64,000 nt of DNA from Actinacidiphila acididurans (GTDB lineage Bacteria; Actinomycetota; Actinomycetes; Streptomycetales; Streptomycetaceae): contig NZ_JADKYB010000005.1 of assembly GCF_016918855.1 (NCBI RefSeq), positions 310,001 to 374,000 of the forward strand. The letters run 5' to 3'. The position numbers and the translations under genes were made by a program. The stretch's first letter is position 1. Each line of letters opens with the position of its first letter. The notes beneath the pieces are model-generated. The model was not told where the DNA came from. It saw nothing but the letters and a program-made list of their open reading frames with translations, and did not search any database. Of the stretch, positions 1 through 8,733 are shown piece by piece.

Positions 1-1643
1 GCGGCGTCCTCGCCGCGCACCGGCAGCAGCACCTGCCGGGGGCCGACCACCGTACGGCCGTCGCCGAGCGGTACGGGCAGGCCGCTGAGGACCTCGGCGT
101 CGGTGCCGGCCAGGGCGTCGTAGAGCCGGTACCACCAGTCGGCGGGGCGTTCGGCGCCGGCCAGCCGGTCGATGGCGTCGGCGAGGGTGAGGCGGGCGAC
201 GCCGAGCTGGCGCAGCGCGGGGCGCCGTTCGAGGGTGGAAGGCAGCAGGGTGGGCAGCACCTCGGCCAGCACCCGCACGGCCTCGGCGGTGGCGCTCTCG
301 ACGATCTCGGCCTCGCGCGGCCGCAGCGCGCGGCCCTCGCCGGCCAGCGGCCCGCCGTCCTCGTCCCAGGAGACGGTCTCCGGCTCGGCCCCGGTGGTCT
401 CGGCGGCGCGCGGCAGGAAGGGCGTGCGCGGCAGCTCTGCGAGGATGCGGCGGCGCAGTTCCGCGTCCAGCTCGCCCTTGCCGAGCGGGCCGGGCACCAG
501 GTCCACCACCCCGGTGGACACCGGCCGCCAGGTGGCGAGCAGCGTCACGTAGGACTCGGCGGCGCGCGCCAGCAGGAAGTCGGTGAGCGGGCCGGGAGCG
601 GCGTGCCGGCGGGTCGGGTCGAGCGGGAAGGTGGCCAGCAGCAGCGCGGGCAGGCCGAGCGGTTCGTCGGTGGGCGTCGGGGCGTGCACCACGTCCGCGG
701 TGTGCGGGGCGACCGGGGCGCCCTCCGCGTCCACCGGCACGGCCCAGGTCACCGACCAGACCGGGCGCAGCCGCTCCTCCACGGGGCGGTCGGCGAGCAG
801 TTCCGGCGCGAGCGCGCCCGCGGCGGAGGTCACCCGCCAGCGCACCGGCTCGGGCCGCGCGCTGTCCTCGACCACCACGTCGCCGCCGTCGAGTTCGCGG
901 CGGCTCAGCGTCCGCACGCCGGCGGAGGTCTCGATCACCACTTCGGCCAGGCCCGGCAGGGCGAGCAGCAGGGCGTCGTCCACGGCGGACAGCAGACGGT
1001 TCGTCAGGTCCTGGGCGGCCCCGTCGCGCAGCGGCAGGATCACCACGGTGTCGTACGGCTCGGGCGCACGCCCCTCGGCGGGGAACGGCAGCCGCAGCAG
1101 CGGTACGTGGCCGTCGCGGCGGCGCAGTTCCTCGGCCAGGCCCGGGATCGCGGCGGCCAGGTCACGGGCCTCGGGCAGCGACCAGCGCACGCCCCCGGTG
1201 CGGCTGACGACCGCGGGCTCGTCGCTGACCGCCAGGACCGCGGCGAAGCCGACACCGAAGCGGCCGACCGCGGCCGCGCCGTCGTCGCGCTTGGCGGAGG
1301 CGCGCAGGGTGGACAGCGACTCCACGGCCGCCGGGTCCAGCGGGGCGCCGGTGTTGGCGGCGGCCAGCACCGCGGGCTCGTCGGCGGTGGCCTCGTGGAG
1401 GGTCAGCCGCAGCCGCCCGGGCACGCCGGCCCGTACGGCGGCGTCGGCGGCGTTCTGGGCCAGCTCCACGACCAGCCGGTCGCGGTGGCCGCCGAGGGCG
1501 AGGTCCTCCTCGGCGTTGGCGTCCTCACGGAAGCGGGCCGCCGAGGCGGACCAGGAAGTGAGAACGGCCTGGCGCAGCGCTGCCGTGCGGAAGGGATCGG
1601 GGTGGCCTTCCGGGGATGTGCGGATCACGCCTGCGCGGGTCAC
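1..1643 (-). CDS. Hsp90-like (sacsin-type) ATPase domain protein, 3' end outside window
   Basis: The minus frame stays open from a GTG at 1643 to the window edge, so the C-terminus is missing. The N-terminal region carries the GHKL/Hsp90-type nucleotide site: an N-box reading LVVELAQNAADA at about residue 60 and a glycine box reading VGRFGVGFAAVLA at about residue 125. Proteins of this kind are labelled Hsp90-like or sacsin N-terminal ATPase-like in actinomycetes and have no established substrate. It follows DUF3027 on the same strand after a 198-bp gap. The ATPase fold is seen; any chaperone role is inferred. The exact start is uncertain. Confidence 0.8.
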   Translation of the reverse strand, partial: MTRAGVIRTSPEGHPDPFRTAALRQAVLTSWSASAARFREDANAEEDLALGGHRDRLVVELAQNAADAAVRAGVPGRLRLTLHEATADEPAVLAAANTGAPLDPAAVESLSTLRASAKRDDGAAAVGRFGVGFAAVLAVSDEPAVVSRTGGVRWSLPEARDLAAAIPGLAEELRRRDGHVPLLRLPFPAEGRAPEPYDTVVILPLRDGAAQDLTNRLLSAVDDALLLALPGLAEVVIETSAGVRTLSRRELDGGDVVVEDSARPEPVRWRVTSAAGALAPELLADRPVEERLRPVWSVTWAVPVDAEGAPVAPHTADVVHAPTPTDEPLGLPALLLATFPLDPTRRHAAPGPLTDFLLARAAESYVTLLATWRPVSTGVVDLVPGPLGKGELDAELRRRILAELPRTPFLPRAAETTGAEPETVSWDEDGGPLAGEGRALRPREAEIVESATAEAVRVLAEVLPTLLPSTLERRPALRQLGVARLTLADAIDRLAGAERPADWWYRLYDALAGTDAEVLSGLPVPLGDGRTVVGPRQVLLPVRGEDA

Positions 1644-1841
1644 GTACGGCCTTCCGTTGCGGGGTCCGGCCCCTGGCGGGGCCCTGCACCGCCTGACGGT
1701 ACCGCCATTCGGCCCGTCGCGGGCGCGGGGCCGGTACGACCGCGGCCGGCCGCCCGGAGCGGGCCCGGACCAGCGGGAAGCGGCACGCCCGCGGCACCTG
1801 GCGCCGGGAAACGCGAACCCCGGGCCCAGGCGCCGGAGAAC

Positions 1842-2936
1842 CTACGAGTGCCCGAGGTCGTCCTCGGCCGGCGCCGCGGCCTCCTCCTCGTCCACGGAGG
1901 AGGCACGGTCGGGGTGCAGGGGCATCGGCTCGGTGTCGCGGAACTCGTCCAGCACCATGGGCACGGGGTGCGGCGGGGCGGGCATGACGGCCGCCTCGGA
2001 GTGGGCGCCGCAGCCGTAGGCCAGCGAGACCATGCGGCCGTCGGCGGGCGAGAACTCGTTGGCGCACACGCCGAACGCCTGGCTGAGCGAGCCGCCGATG
2101 GGCACCAGGAAGCCGCAGCTCGCGCAGGGTGCGGGCGCTCCCTGCGCCATCGGGGTCTTCGGCCCGAACTGCTCCTCCCAGCGGTCGGCGGCGACGTGCA
2201 GGCCGAACCGCGAGAGCACCCGGGCGCGGCCCATGCCGAGCTGCGCGGCCACCGAGGAGATCTCGGCGATGGACGGCGTCTCCACGACATAATTGCCGCC
2301 GCCCTCGGCGCCCGCCCCGCCCGCCGCCTTTGTGTCGACGACCTCGATGTCCGCCTCGGTCAAAGGCCCCGTCGCAGGCCCCGTCAGAGGTCCCGTCGCA
2401 GACTCCGCCGCAGGCCCTGGAACGGGCTCGGCCGGGGCCTCGGCCGGCTCCTGTGCGGCGGGCGCGCCCGGCGCCATGGAGACGGCCTCCCCCGCCGGTC
2501 CCTGCGGCACCAGGGGCCTGTGCCACGGCGCGGGCTGCTGCGCCCCCTCGCCGGTCCAGCCCGGCTCCAGGCGCAGGTCGTCGGCCTCGGTGGGCAGCAG
2601 GTCACCCGGGCCCAGGTCGCCGGGGCGCAGCCGGTCGCTCCACGGCACCCACTCCGGCGCGAGTACGGCGTCGGCGCCGGGCAGCAGCACCGTTTCGTCA
2701 ATGGTGATGTTCTTGGCGCGGGCGGCCCGGGTCAGAGTCGTGGCCCATTGCCAGCCGCGATAGGCGGGCTCTTTGCACGCGAAGAGGTGAGTGACGACGC
2801 GGTCGCCCTCGGCGACGACACCGAGGTGCTCGCCCACGGAGTCGGGTCCGGCCGCCTCCAGGGTGACGGCGAGCGCGACGTCGACCGCCTCGGCGCACAG
2901 ACGGTCAGGGGTACGGCTTCGCATCGCAGGGCTCAC
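1842..2936 (-). CDS. DUF3027 domain protein
   Basis: This 364-residue protein starts at a GTG (2936), with an in-frame ATG 12 bases later as an alternative. The N-terminal part, containing ACKEPAYRGWQWATTLTRAA, matches my memory of DUF3027 proteins conserved in Streptomyces. An acidic Ala/Pro-rich linker follows at about residues 130-210. The C-terminal part has cysteine pairs (CASCGFLVPIGGSLSQAFGVC) that look like a small metal-binding unit. Function is unknown. A 5+5 bp inverted repeat AGAAA/TTTCT with a 3-nt spacer lies just upstream of the start (about 2938-2950) and could be an operator. It is divergent from the MFS gene. Confidence 0.8.
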   Translation of the reverse strand: MSPAMRSRTPDRLCAEAVDVALAVTLEAAGPDSVGEHLGVVAEGDRVVTHLFACKEPAYRGWQWATTLTRAARAKNITIDETVLLPGADAVLAPEWVPWSDRLRPGDLGPGDLLPTEADDLRLEPGWTGEGAQQPAPWHRPLVPQGPAGEAVSMAPGAPAAQEPAEAPAEPVPGPAAESATGPLTGPATGPLTEADIEVVDTKAAGGAGAEGGGNYVVETPSIAEISSVAAQLGMGRARVLSRFGLHVAADRWEEQFGPKTPMAQGAPAPCASCGFLVPIGGSLSQAFGVCANEFSPADGRMVSLAYGCGAHSEAAVMPAPPHPVPMVLDEFRDTEPMPLHPDRASSVDEEEAAAPAEDDLGHS

Positions 2937-3194
2937 AGAAATCGTTTCTCTCTCTACGCCGTCTCACGTGTGCGCTCGCGGGCTCACGCCCGGCGTACCC
3001 GGGACGGACGAGGGGCGGCGGCGGAGCGGACCTGTGGACCGCTGCAACGCGCTCATTCCCCGGCATCCCCGGACCGCCCGAGCGTCCCCGGGCGCACCTG
3101 CTGAGTCCATTCTGCGCGATGGCACGGTACCGGTGCGCACCACGCGGGCAAAGGATGGGGGTGCGCACACTCCCGATTGGGGCAGGATTGCGTC

Positions 3195-4634
3195 GTGGCA
3201 CGAACGGTGACCGCGGGCCCCGGGCCCGCACGCAGGGCCGGCCGCGCTCTCGCCGGCGGCGTGGGGCGGTCGGTCCAGGCCGCCGTGCGCCGAGTGCGGC
3301 GGTCCACCCATGCCGGCGGCGCGGGCGAATCGGGTCTGGCCAAGCTGATCGAACTGCACGCCGTCAACTCCGCCGGCGACATGATGATCACCGTGGCGCT
3401 GGCCAGCACGGTGTTCTTCTCGGTGCCCAGCGGCCAGGCCCGCGGCCGGGTCGCGCTCTACCTGCTGATCACCATGGCGCCCTTCGCGCTGCTCGCCCCC
3501 GTGATCGGCCCGCTGCTGGACCGTATGCAGCACGGCCGCCGCGCCGCGATGGCCGCCTCGATGATGGCCCGCGCGGTTCTGGCCTGGACGATGGCCGGCG
3601 TCATCTCCACCGCCGGGCTGGGGCTTTATCCGGCGGCACTCGGCGTGCTGGTCGCGTCCAAGGCGTACGGGGTGGTACGCAGCGCGGTGGTCCCGCGTCT
3701 GCTCCCGGGCCGCACCACCCTTGTCAAGGCCAACTCACGCGTCACCCTCGCGGGTCTGCTCGCCACGGCGGTGGCCGCGCCGATGGCCGGCGGGCTGCAC
3801 GCGATCGGGCCGCAGTGGCCGCTGTACGGGGCGTTCGTGATCTTCACGTGCGGGGCGCTGCTGTCGATCGCGCTGCCGGCGAAGGTGGACTCCGCCCGCG
3901 GCGAGGCCAAGGCCCGGCTGACCGCCGACGAGGAGGCCGGCGACCAGGCCGCCGGGGCGACGGACACGGTGGCCGCCCCGAAGACCGGCAAGGAGCCCGC
4001 CGAGGAGGGCGCCGGCGCGTCGAACCGCAAGGAGCAGGGCCTGCTCGGGGTCGGCCCCTCGGTGCTGCACGCGCTCCAGGCCAACGGCGGGCTGCGGGCA
4101 CTGTCCGGCTTCCTGACCATGTTCCTGGCGTTCATGCTGCGCGAGCACCCGCTGGGCGGTCTGACCCCGGCGATGTCGCTGGGCGTGGCCGTCACCGCGG
4201 CCGGCGTGGGCAACGGCCTGGGCACCGCGCTGGGCGCCTGGCTCAAGGCGCGCGGCCCCGAGGTCATCATCACCGCCGTGATGCTGTGCGCGCTGTCCGC
4301 GGCCACGATCGCGGCGAGCTGGTTCGGGCTGTTCACGGTGGCCGCGGTGGTGTCCGTCGCGGGCATCTCCCAGGCGCTGGCCAAGCTGTCGCTGGACGCC
4401 CTTATCCAGCGGGACGTGCCCGAGGAGGTCCGCACCTCCGCGTTCGCCCGCTCCGAGACGGCGCTCCAGCTGTCCTGGGTGGTCGGCGGCGGCATCGGCA
4501 TAGTGCTCCCGCTCAACGGCTCGCTGGGCATGGCGGTGGCCGCCGCGCTCGTTCTGGTGGGCTTCGCGCTGTCGGTACGCGGCCTGTTCGGCGGCGCCCG
4601 CCGCGGCGGTACGGCGCGCGCCCGGGTGGCCTGA
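3195..4634 (+). CDS. MFS-type membrane transporter
   Basis: The 479-residue product has about twelve hydrophobic segments, starting near MMITVALASTVFFSV and split by a charged Ala/Glu/Lys-rich cytoplasmic loop at about residues 235-285, as in major facilitator transporters. The substrate cannot be read from the sequence. I chose the GTG at 3195 because a -10-like AGGATT lies about 7 nt before it, giving a leaderless mRNA; a TTG at 3177 would add six residues. It is divergent from DUF3027 and followed at 132 bp by a lipoprotein gene. Confidence 0.8.
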   Translation: MARTVTAGPGPARRAGRALAGGVGRSVQAAVRRVRRSTHAGGAGESGLAKLIELHAVNSAGDMMITVALASTVFFSVPSGQARGRVALYLLITMAPFALLAPVIGPLLDRMQHGRRAAMAASMMARAVLAWTMAGVISTAGLGLYPAALGVLVASKAYGVVRSAVVPRLLPGRTTLVKANSRVTLAGLLATAVAAPMAGGLHAIGPQWPLYGAFVIFTCGALLSIALPAKVDSARGEAKARLTADEEAGDQAAGATDTVAAPKTGKEPAEEGAGASNRKEQGLLGVGPSVLHALQANGGLRALSGFLTMFLAFMLREHPLGGLTPAMSLGVAVTAAGVGNGLGTALGAWLKARGPEVIITAVMLCALSAATIAASWFGLFTVAAVVSVAGISQALAKLSLDALIQRDVPEEVRTSAFARSETALQLSWVVGGGIGIVLPLNGSLGMAVAAALVLVGFALSVRGLFGGARRGGTARARVA

Positions 4635-4766
4635 GCCGGGGGGCCCGCGCGGGCAACGCCCGCCTCCCCGCCGGGAAACCCGCGGCCCGCTCCTCCGGCT
4701 CGGCGCCGGCGAACACGTCGCACCCCCGCGCAGGTGCCCCGGACCTGCCCCGGTAGCCTCACCCCC

Positions 4767-5255
4767 ATGAGCATTCGCCGCGCCGCCACCACCATCGGTG
4801 CCATCTCCCTGGGGCTGGTCGCCCTTTCCGCCTGCGACAAGCCGACCCCGCTGGCAACGGTGACCGTGGGTTCCCGGTCCGTGACCGCCGAAGCCTTCCC
4901 CAAGTGCTACGCGAACGGCGCGAAGCTGCCGAGCACGATCTTCCGGTCCTGCCTGGAGGCGGCGCCCAAGCACCACCTGACGGTCGGGTACGGCGACACG
5001 GTGCGCGTCGGGGTGGACCCGAAGATCGCCAACAAGGGCTGGCTGATCGCGAACGGCACCACCCTGAACCCCCCGCAGGACCTCAAGGGCAAGACGTACT
5101 GGACGCTGGACAGCACGACCCTCTTCGAGCAGCAGGACCCGCAGACCGGACAGACCGTCCCGGTGAACGAGGTCACCCTGAACATCGTCGAGTCCCCCGA
5201 CCCCGCGGGCTCGGACATCTTCGGTGTCTGGAAGATCAAGCTCGTCAAGAGTTGA
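4767..5255 (+). CDS. DUF2771 family lipoprotein
   Basis: The 162-residue product begins with a signal peptide ending in the lipobox LSAC, so Cys at about residue 23 is probably lipidated and the protein held outside the membrane. The rest, with pairs of Thr/Val-rich strands, fits DUF2771, an actinobacterial family of unknown function. The ATG at 4767 is preferred over an upstream in-frame start because it begins the signal peptide and lies 10 nt after a TAGCCT -10 box, indicating a leaderless transcript. It lies between the MFS gene and mqnB. Confidence 0.8.
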   Translation: MSIRRAATTIGAISLGLVALSACDKPTPLATVTVGSRSVTAEAFPKCYANGAKLPSTIFRSCLEAAPKHHLTVGYGDTVRVGVDPKIANKGWLIANGTTLNPPQDLKGKTYWTLDSTTLFEQQDPQTGQTVPVNEVTLNIVESPDPAGSDIFGVWKIKLVKS

Positions 5256-5322
5256 CCGGCGGCAGGCGGTACGGGCACCCGGTCCGGCGGCGCGGCGACG
5301 CGACCGGGCCGCGGAGCGGCGC

Positions 5323-5991
5323 ATGACCGCGCGGCTGCTGGTGGTGACCGCGGTGGACGCCGAACGCGCGGCGGTGGCCGCGGGTCTGGCCGGGGCAGGC
5401 GCGCCCCGGGCGACCGTGATCGCGGCGGGCGCCGGTCCGGCCGCGGCAGCCGTCGGCGCGGCCACGGCGCTCGCGCGGGCGGCGGCGGACGCGGACCCGT
5501 ACACCCTGGTGATCTCGGCCGGGATCGGCGGCGGTTTCGCCCCGGCGGCGCCGGTGGGTTCGGTGGTGGTGGCCGAGGTGATCGTGGCCGCGGACCTGGG
5601 CGTGGCGACCGAGGACGGCTTCACGCCGCTGGCCGAGCTGGGTTTCGGCCGCAGCGAGCACAAGGCGGCGCCGCTGAGCGCGGCCGTCGCACAGGCGCTG
5701 GGCGCGGCGTACGGGCCGGTGCTGACGGTGTCCACGGTGACCGGCACCGAGCGGCGGGCGGCCGAACTGAGGACACGTCACCCGGGCGCCGTCGCCGAGG
5801 CCATGGAGGGCTTCGGGGTGGCCGAGGCGGCCCGGGCCCATGGCGTGCCCGTGCTGGAGCTGCGTACCGTGTCGAACGCGGTCGGCCCCCGCGACCGGGC
5901 GGCGTGGCGGATCGGCGAGGCACTGGCGGCGCTGACGGCGGCCTTCGGGAAGCTCCCGGCCGCCCTGGAAGTGGAGGCGGACCATGGCTGA
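5323..5991 (+). CDS. mqnB: Futalosine hydrolase MqnB
   Basis: This 222-residue protein belongs to the PNP/MTAN nucleosidase fold: it opens with LLVVTAVDAERAAV, has the glycine-rich stretch LVISAGIGGGFAP at about residue 62 and ends with the purine-site region VAEAMEGFGVAEAA. MqnB splits futalosine into hypoxanthine and dehypoxanthine futalosine in the menaquinone pathway used by Streptomyces. Its 3' end overlaps mqnD by 8 bp, so the two are translationally coupled enzymes of one pathway. The ATG at 5323 is chosen over upstream in-frame starts because it gives the usual family N-terminus. Confidence 0.93.
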   Translation: MTARLLVVTAVDAERAAVAAGLAGAGAPRATVIAAGAGPAAAAVGAATALARAAADADPYTLVISAGIGGGFAPAAPVGSVVVAEVIVAADLGVATEDGFTPLAELGFGRSEHKAAPLSAAVAQALGAAYGPVLTVSTVTGTERRAAELRTRHPGAVAEAMEGFGVAEAARAHGVPVLELRTVSNAVGPRDRAAWRIGEALAALTAAFGKLPAALEVEADHG

Positions 5992-6919
5992 GCAGCAGCA
6001 GGGCGAGCAGGGGACCGAGCGGGAGACCGGCGAGCAGCGGTACGGGACCGGTGGCGCGGCGGGCGACGGCGCGGGAGGCGACGGTCCGCTGCGGATCGCG
6101 TACTCCCCCTGCCCCAACGACACCTTCGTCTTCCACGCCTGGGCGCACGGCCTGGTGCCGGGCGCGCCCGCGCTGGACGTCACCTTCGCCGACATCGACA
6201 TCACCAACGGCATGGCCGAGCGCGGCGAGCTGGACGTGCTGAAGGTGTCGTACGCGGTGCTGCCGTGGGTGCTCCAGGAGTACGCGCTGCTGCCCTGCGG
6301 GGGCGCGCTGGGCCGCGGCTGCGGGCCGCTGGTGCTCACCCGGGAGCCGGGCACGTCGCTGGCCGGGAAGACCGTCGCGGTGCCGAGCGAGCGCTCGACG
6401 GCGTACCTGCTGTTCCGGCTGTGGGCCGCCGCCGAGGTGCCGGGCGGGGTGGGCCGGATCGAGGTGCTGCCCTTCCACGAGATCATGCCCGCGGTGCGCG
6501 ACGGCCGGGTGGACGCCGGCCTGGTCATCCACGAGGCCCGCTTCACGTACCAGAACTACGGCCTGCACAAGCTCGCCGACATGGGCGAGCACTGGGAGGC
6601 CACCACCGGGCTGCCGATCCCGCTGGGCGCGATCATCGCCAAGCGCTCGCTTGGCAAGGAGCGGCTGCACGCGCTGGCCGAGTCCGCCCGCGCCTCGGTC
6701 CGGATGGCCTGGGACGACCCGGGCGCCTCCCGCGGCTACGTGCTCGCGCACTCCCAGGAGATGGACCCGTCGGTCGCCGACCAGCACATCGGGCTGTACG
6801 TCAACGAGTTCACCGCCGACCTCGGGGAGGACGGTTACGCCGCCGTCCGCGGGCTGCTCACCCGCGCCGCCGCGGAGGGCCTGGTGCCGGCGCTCAGCGC
6901 CGAGGCGCTGGCTTTCTGA
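5984..6919 (+). CDS. mqnD: 1,4-dihydroxy-6-naphthoate synthase MqnD
   Basis: The 311-residue product carries the MqnA/MqnD signature RIAYSPCPNDTFVFHAWAHG at about residue 38 and a periplasmic-binding-protein-like fold, with ALIVHEARFTYQNY-type substrate-site segments further on. MqnD cuts cyclic dehypoxanthine futalosine to 1,4-dihydroxy-6-naphthoate. A Gln/Gly/Glu-rich tail of about 35 residues precedes the domain. The start overlaps the mqnB stop by 8 bp. The gene ends before a strong hairpin shared with the convergent cold-shock gene. Confidence 0.95.
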   Translation: MAEQQQGEQGTERETGEQRYGTGGAAGDGAGGDGPLRIAYSPCPNDTFVFHAWAHGLVPGAPALDVTFADIDITNGMAERGELDVLKVSYAVLPWVLQEYALLPCGGALGRGCGPLVLTREPGTSLAGKTVAVPSERSTAYLLFRLWAAAEVPGGVGRIEVLPFHEIMPAVRDGRVDAGLVIHEARFTYQNYGLHKLADMGEHWEATTGLPIPLGAIIAKRSLGKERLHALAESARASVRMAWDDPGASRGYVLAHSQEMDPSVADQHIGLYVNEFTADLGEDGYAAVRGLLTRAAAEGLVPALSAEALAF

Positions 6920-6997
6920 AACGCGGAACACCCTTAATCGCGGCGGGAATTCAGTGCACCGGCCACGGACACGCTCGGCCCCGGCATTTTCGCGGCA

Positions 6998-7028
6998 GCT
7001 TTACCGGAGGGCACTCCTCCGGTAAAGC
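6998..7028. terminator. Bidirectional terminator hairpin between mqnD and csp
   Basis: GCTTTACCGGAGG at 6998-7010 pairs perfectly with 7016-7028 around a 5-nt loop. It lies between two convergent genes and is followed on the plus strand by an A-rich stretch, so it can serve both transcripts. Confidence 0.75.
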
Positions 7029-7066
7029 ACCGCTAAAAAACCCGGACGATGGACAGGCCGGCCTGT

Positions 7067-7450
7067 TCAGACGTCGAGCTGGTCGGCCACGACGCGCAGC
7101 ACCGAAGCGATCTTGTGGCCGTGCGCCTTGTCGGGATACCGGCCGCGCTGGAGGGAACGGGCCACGTCCTCCAGCAGGGTGGTCAGGTCCTGCACGATCG
7201 GCAGCAACTCGTCGGGCTTTCTGCGCTGAGCCGCGGCGACCGAGGGAGCGGGATCGAGCAGGGTCACCGAAAGCGCCTGGTCACCACGCTGACCAGCGAC
7301 AACGCCGAATTCGACCCGCTGGCCGGGCTTGAGGGCCGTTACTCCGTCGGGCAGCACAGAGGAGTGCACGAAGACGTCACCGCCGTCATCGCGGGAGAGA
7401 AAGCCGAAGCCCTTCTCGCTGTTGAACCACTTGACCTTGCCGGTAGGCAC
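7067..7450 (-). CDS. cspB: Cold-shock domain protein with C-terminal extension (CspB type)
   Basis: The first 65 or so residues form a cold-shock OB fold with both RNA-binding motifs, KGFGFLSR and DVFVHSS. A roughly 60-residue helical extension (KPDELLPIVQDLTTLLED and onward) follows, making the protein 127 residues, about twice the length of a simple CspA. Such extended proteins are typical of Streptomyces next to mqnD. I chose GTG 7450 because AGGACG precedes it by a normal ribosome-binding distance. Two tandem hairpins lie in its leader. It is convergent with mqnD. Confidence 0.9.
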   Translation of the reverse strand: MPTGKVKWFNSEKGFGFLSRDDGGDVFVHSSVLPDGVTALKPGQRVEFGVVAGQRGDQALSVTLLDPAPSVAAAQRRKPDELLPIVQDLTTLLEDVARSLQRGRYPDKAHGHKIASVLRVVADQLDV

Positions 7451-7495
7451 GTCCGTCCTCGTCCTCATTGCTCGAAACCGCTCCGAATAAGACTG

Positions 7496-7544
7496 CAGCG
7501 GGTCCGTCGGAGACCCGCTGGCACCAGGCTAATGGCCTGGTGCC
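7496..7544 (-). promoter_or_regulatory. Two adjacent perfect hairpins in the csp leader
   Basis: Hairpin one pairs CAGCGGGTC at 7496-7504 with 7512-7520; hairpin two pairs GGCACCAGGC at 7520-7529 with 7535-7544, sharing base 7520. They lie 46-94 nt upstream of the csp GTG on the minus strand and between divergent genes. A structured cold-shock leader is the likeliest reading. A terminator or DNA operator for the divergent promoter remains possible. Confidence 0.5.
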
Positions 7545-7605
7545 GCCTGGCAAGACGCCGAGGTCCCGTTCCATCGGGTCCACTCCTGCGACCTACCCTT
7601 GTCCG

Positions 7606-7941
7606 GTGAGCAAACAAACCAGGGGCGCCGGTGACCTGCTCGTCCGGATCGGCGCGGTCCTCTTCATCGTCGGAGCGGTCGGCACTCTCGCGACCATGGC
7701 GCCGCTGCTGCTGGGCACGAGCCGGCTGCCCACCCCGGCGTATTTCGTGTCCATGCTGATGGGGGTCGGACTGGCGGTGGCGCTGGTCGGGCTGCTGAAA
7801 GCGGCCATGGCGCAGCGGCAGCCGAGCGCGGCTTCTTCCGCCGCTTCCTCCTCTTCCCGGTCTTCCCGCTCTTCCGCTGACGCTTCGGGTGATGCTTCGG
7901 GTGACTCCGATCGGGCTTCTCAGGCCGCCGCGGAGCTGTAG
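7606..7941 (+). CDS. Small membrane protein, two helices
   Basis: The 111-residue product has two transmembrane segments (LVRIGAVLFIVGAVGTLATM and FVSMLMGVGLAVALVGLL) and a long Ser/Ala/Asp-rich tail. I do not recognise a named family. GTG 7606 is preferred because a TACCCT -10 box ends 7 nt before it (leaderless); the longer upstream frame is low complexity. Its last 22 bases overlap the end of the convergent HAD gene, so the tail codons are also coding on the other strand. Confidence 0.7.
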   Translation: MSKQTRGAGDLLVRIGAVLFIVGAVGTLATMAPLLLGTSRLPTPAYFVSMLMGVGLAVALVGLLKAAMAQRQPSAASSAASSSSRSSRSSADASGDASGDSDRASQAAAEL

Positions 7942-8651
7942 TCGGCGAACCATTCCGGGAATTCGGTGAGGTCGTCGAGGACGATGTCGGCGCCGGCCGC
8001 CCGCAGTTCGGCGGCGCTGCACGGCCCGGTCGCCACCGCGACGGACAGCGCGCCCGCGGCATGGGCGCCGCGTATGTCGCCGACGTGGTCGCCGACGTAG
8101 ACCGAGGCGCCGAACTCGATCAACGCCTCGGCCTTGGCCTCCGCCCACAGCCAGCCGCGCAGGTCCGCCTCGATCCCGACGTGGTCCAGGTGCAGGCGGG
8201 CGTTGGGGCCGTACTTCGCGGTGACCACCAACGGCCGCCCGCCCGCGGCGCGCACCGCCGCCACCGCCTCGATCGCGCCCGGCATCGCCGGGGTGGGCCG
8301 GATGGCGTGCTCGGGGTACAGCGCGCGGTAACGCTCGCCCATCGCGGCGATCCGGTCGGCCGGGAACCAGTACGCCAGTTCCTCGTCCAGCGGCGGCCCC
8401 AGCCGGGTGACCGCGAGATCCGAGTCGATGAACACACCGGTCTCCGCGGCCAGCCGGTCGTACACCGCCTTGATCCCCGGCCGCGAATCGATCAGCGTCA
8501 TGTCGAGGTCGAACCCGACAGTGAAGGGGCCGGTCAGGAGCCCCGCGACGGGCCCGGGGGCGGCGGCGGGGGCGGGTACGGAAGCGGTCTCGGTCACGGG
8601 GGCGGACACGGGTGCGGACGTGAGGGGCGCGCGGCCGGGGTCGTTGGTCAC
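7920..8651 (-). CDS. HAD-superfamily hydrolase, phosphoglycolate phosphatase-like
   Basis: The haloacid dehalogenase motifs are in order: DLDMTL with the nucleophile Asp (motif I, about residue 48), LVVTAK (motif II), a conserved Lys in KAEAL and VGDHVGDIRGA (motif IV). A helical cap follows motif I, as in small phosphatases of the Gph/beta-phosphoglucomutase group. The substrate is not evident. An Ala/Pro/Val-rich N-terminal stretch of about 40 residues precedes the domain. GTG 8651 lies 7 nt after GAGAAT; ATG 8660 is the alternative start. It overlaps its convergent neighbour by 22 bp. Confidence 0.8.
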   Translation of the reverse strand: MTNDPGRAPLTSAPVSAPVTETASVPAPAAAPGPVAGLLTGPFTVGFDLDMTLIDSRPGIKAVYDRLAAETGVFIDSDLAVTRLGPPLDEELAYWFPADRIAAMGERYRALYPEHAIRPTPAMPGAIEAVAAVRAAGGRPLVVTAKYGPNARLHLDHVGIEADLRGWLWAEAKAEALIEFGASVYVGDHVGDIRGAHAAGALSVAVATGPCSAAELRAAGADIVLDDLTEFPEWFADYSSAAA

Positions 8652-8733
8652 GGCACCCATTCTCGCCCGGAGGGTCAAGGGGGCGGTTCGGGGCCCGGCC
8701 CGGGGCTCCGCCGGGAATCGGCTACGGCGCTGG

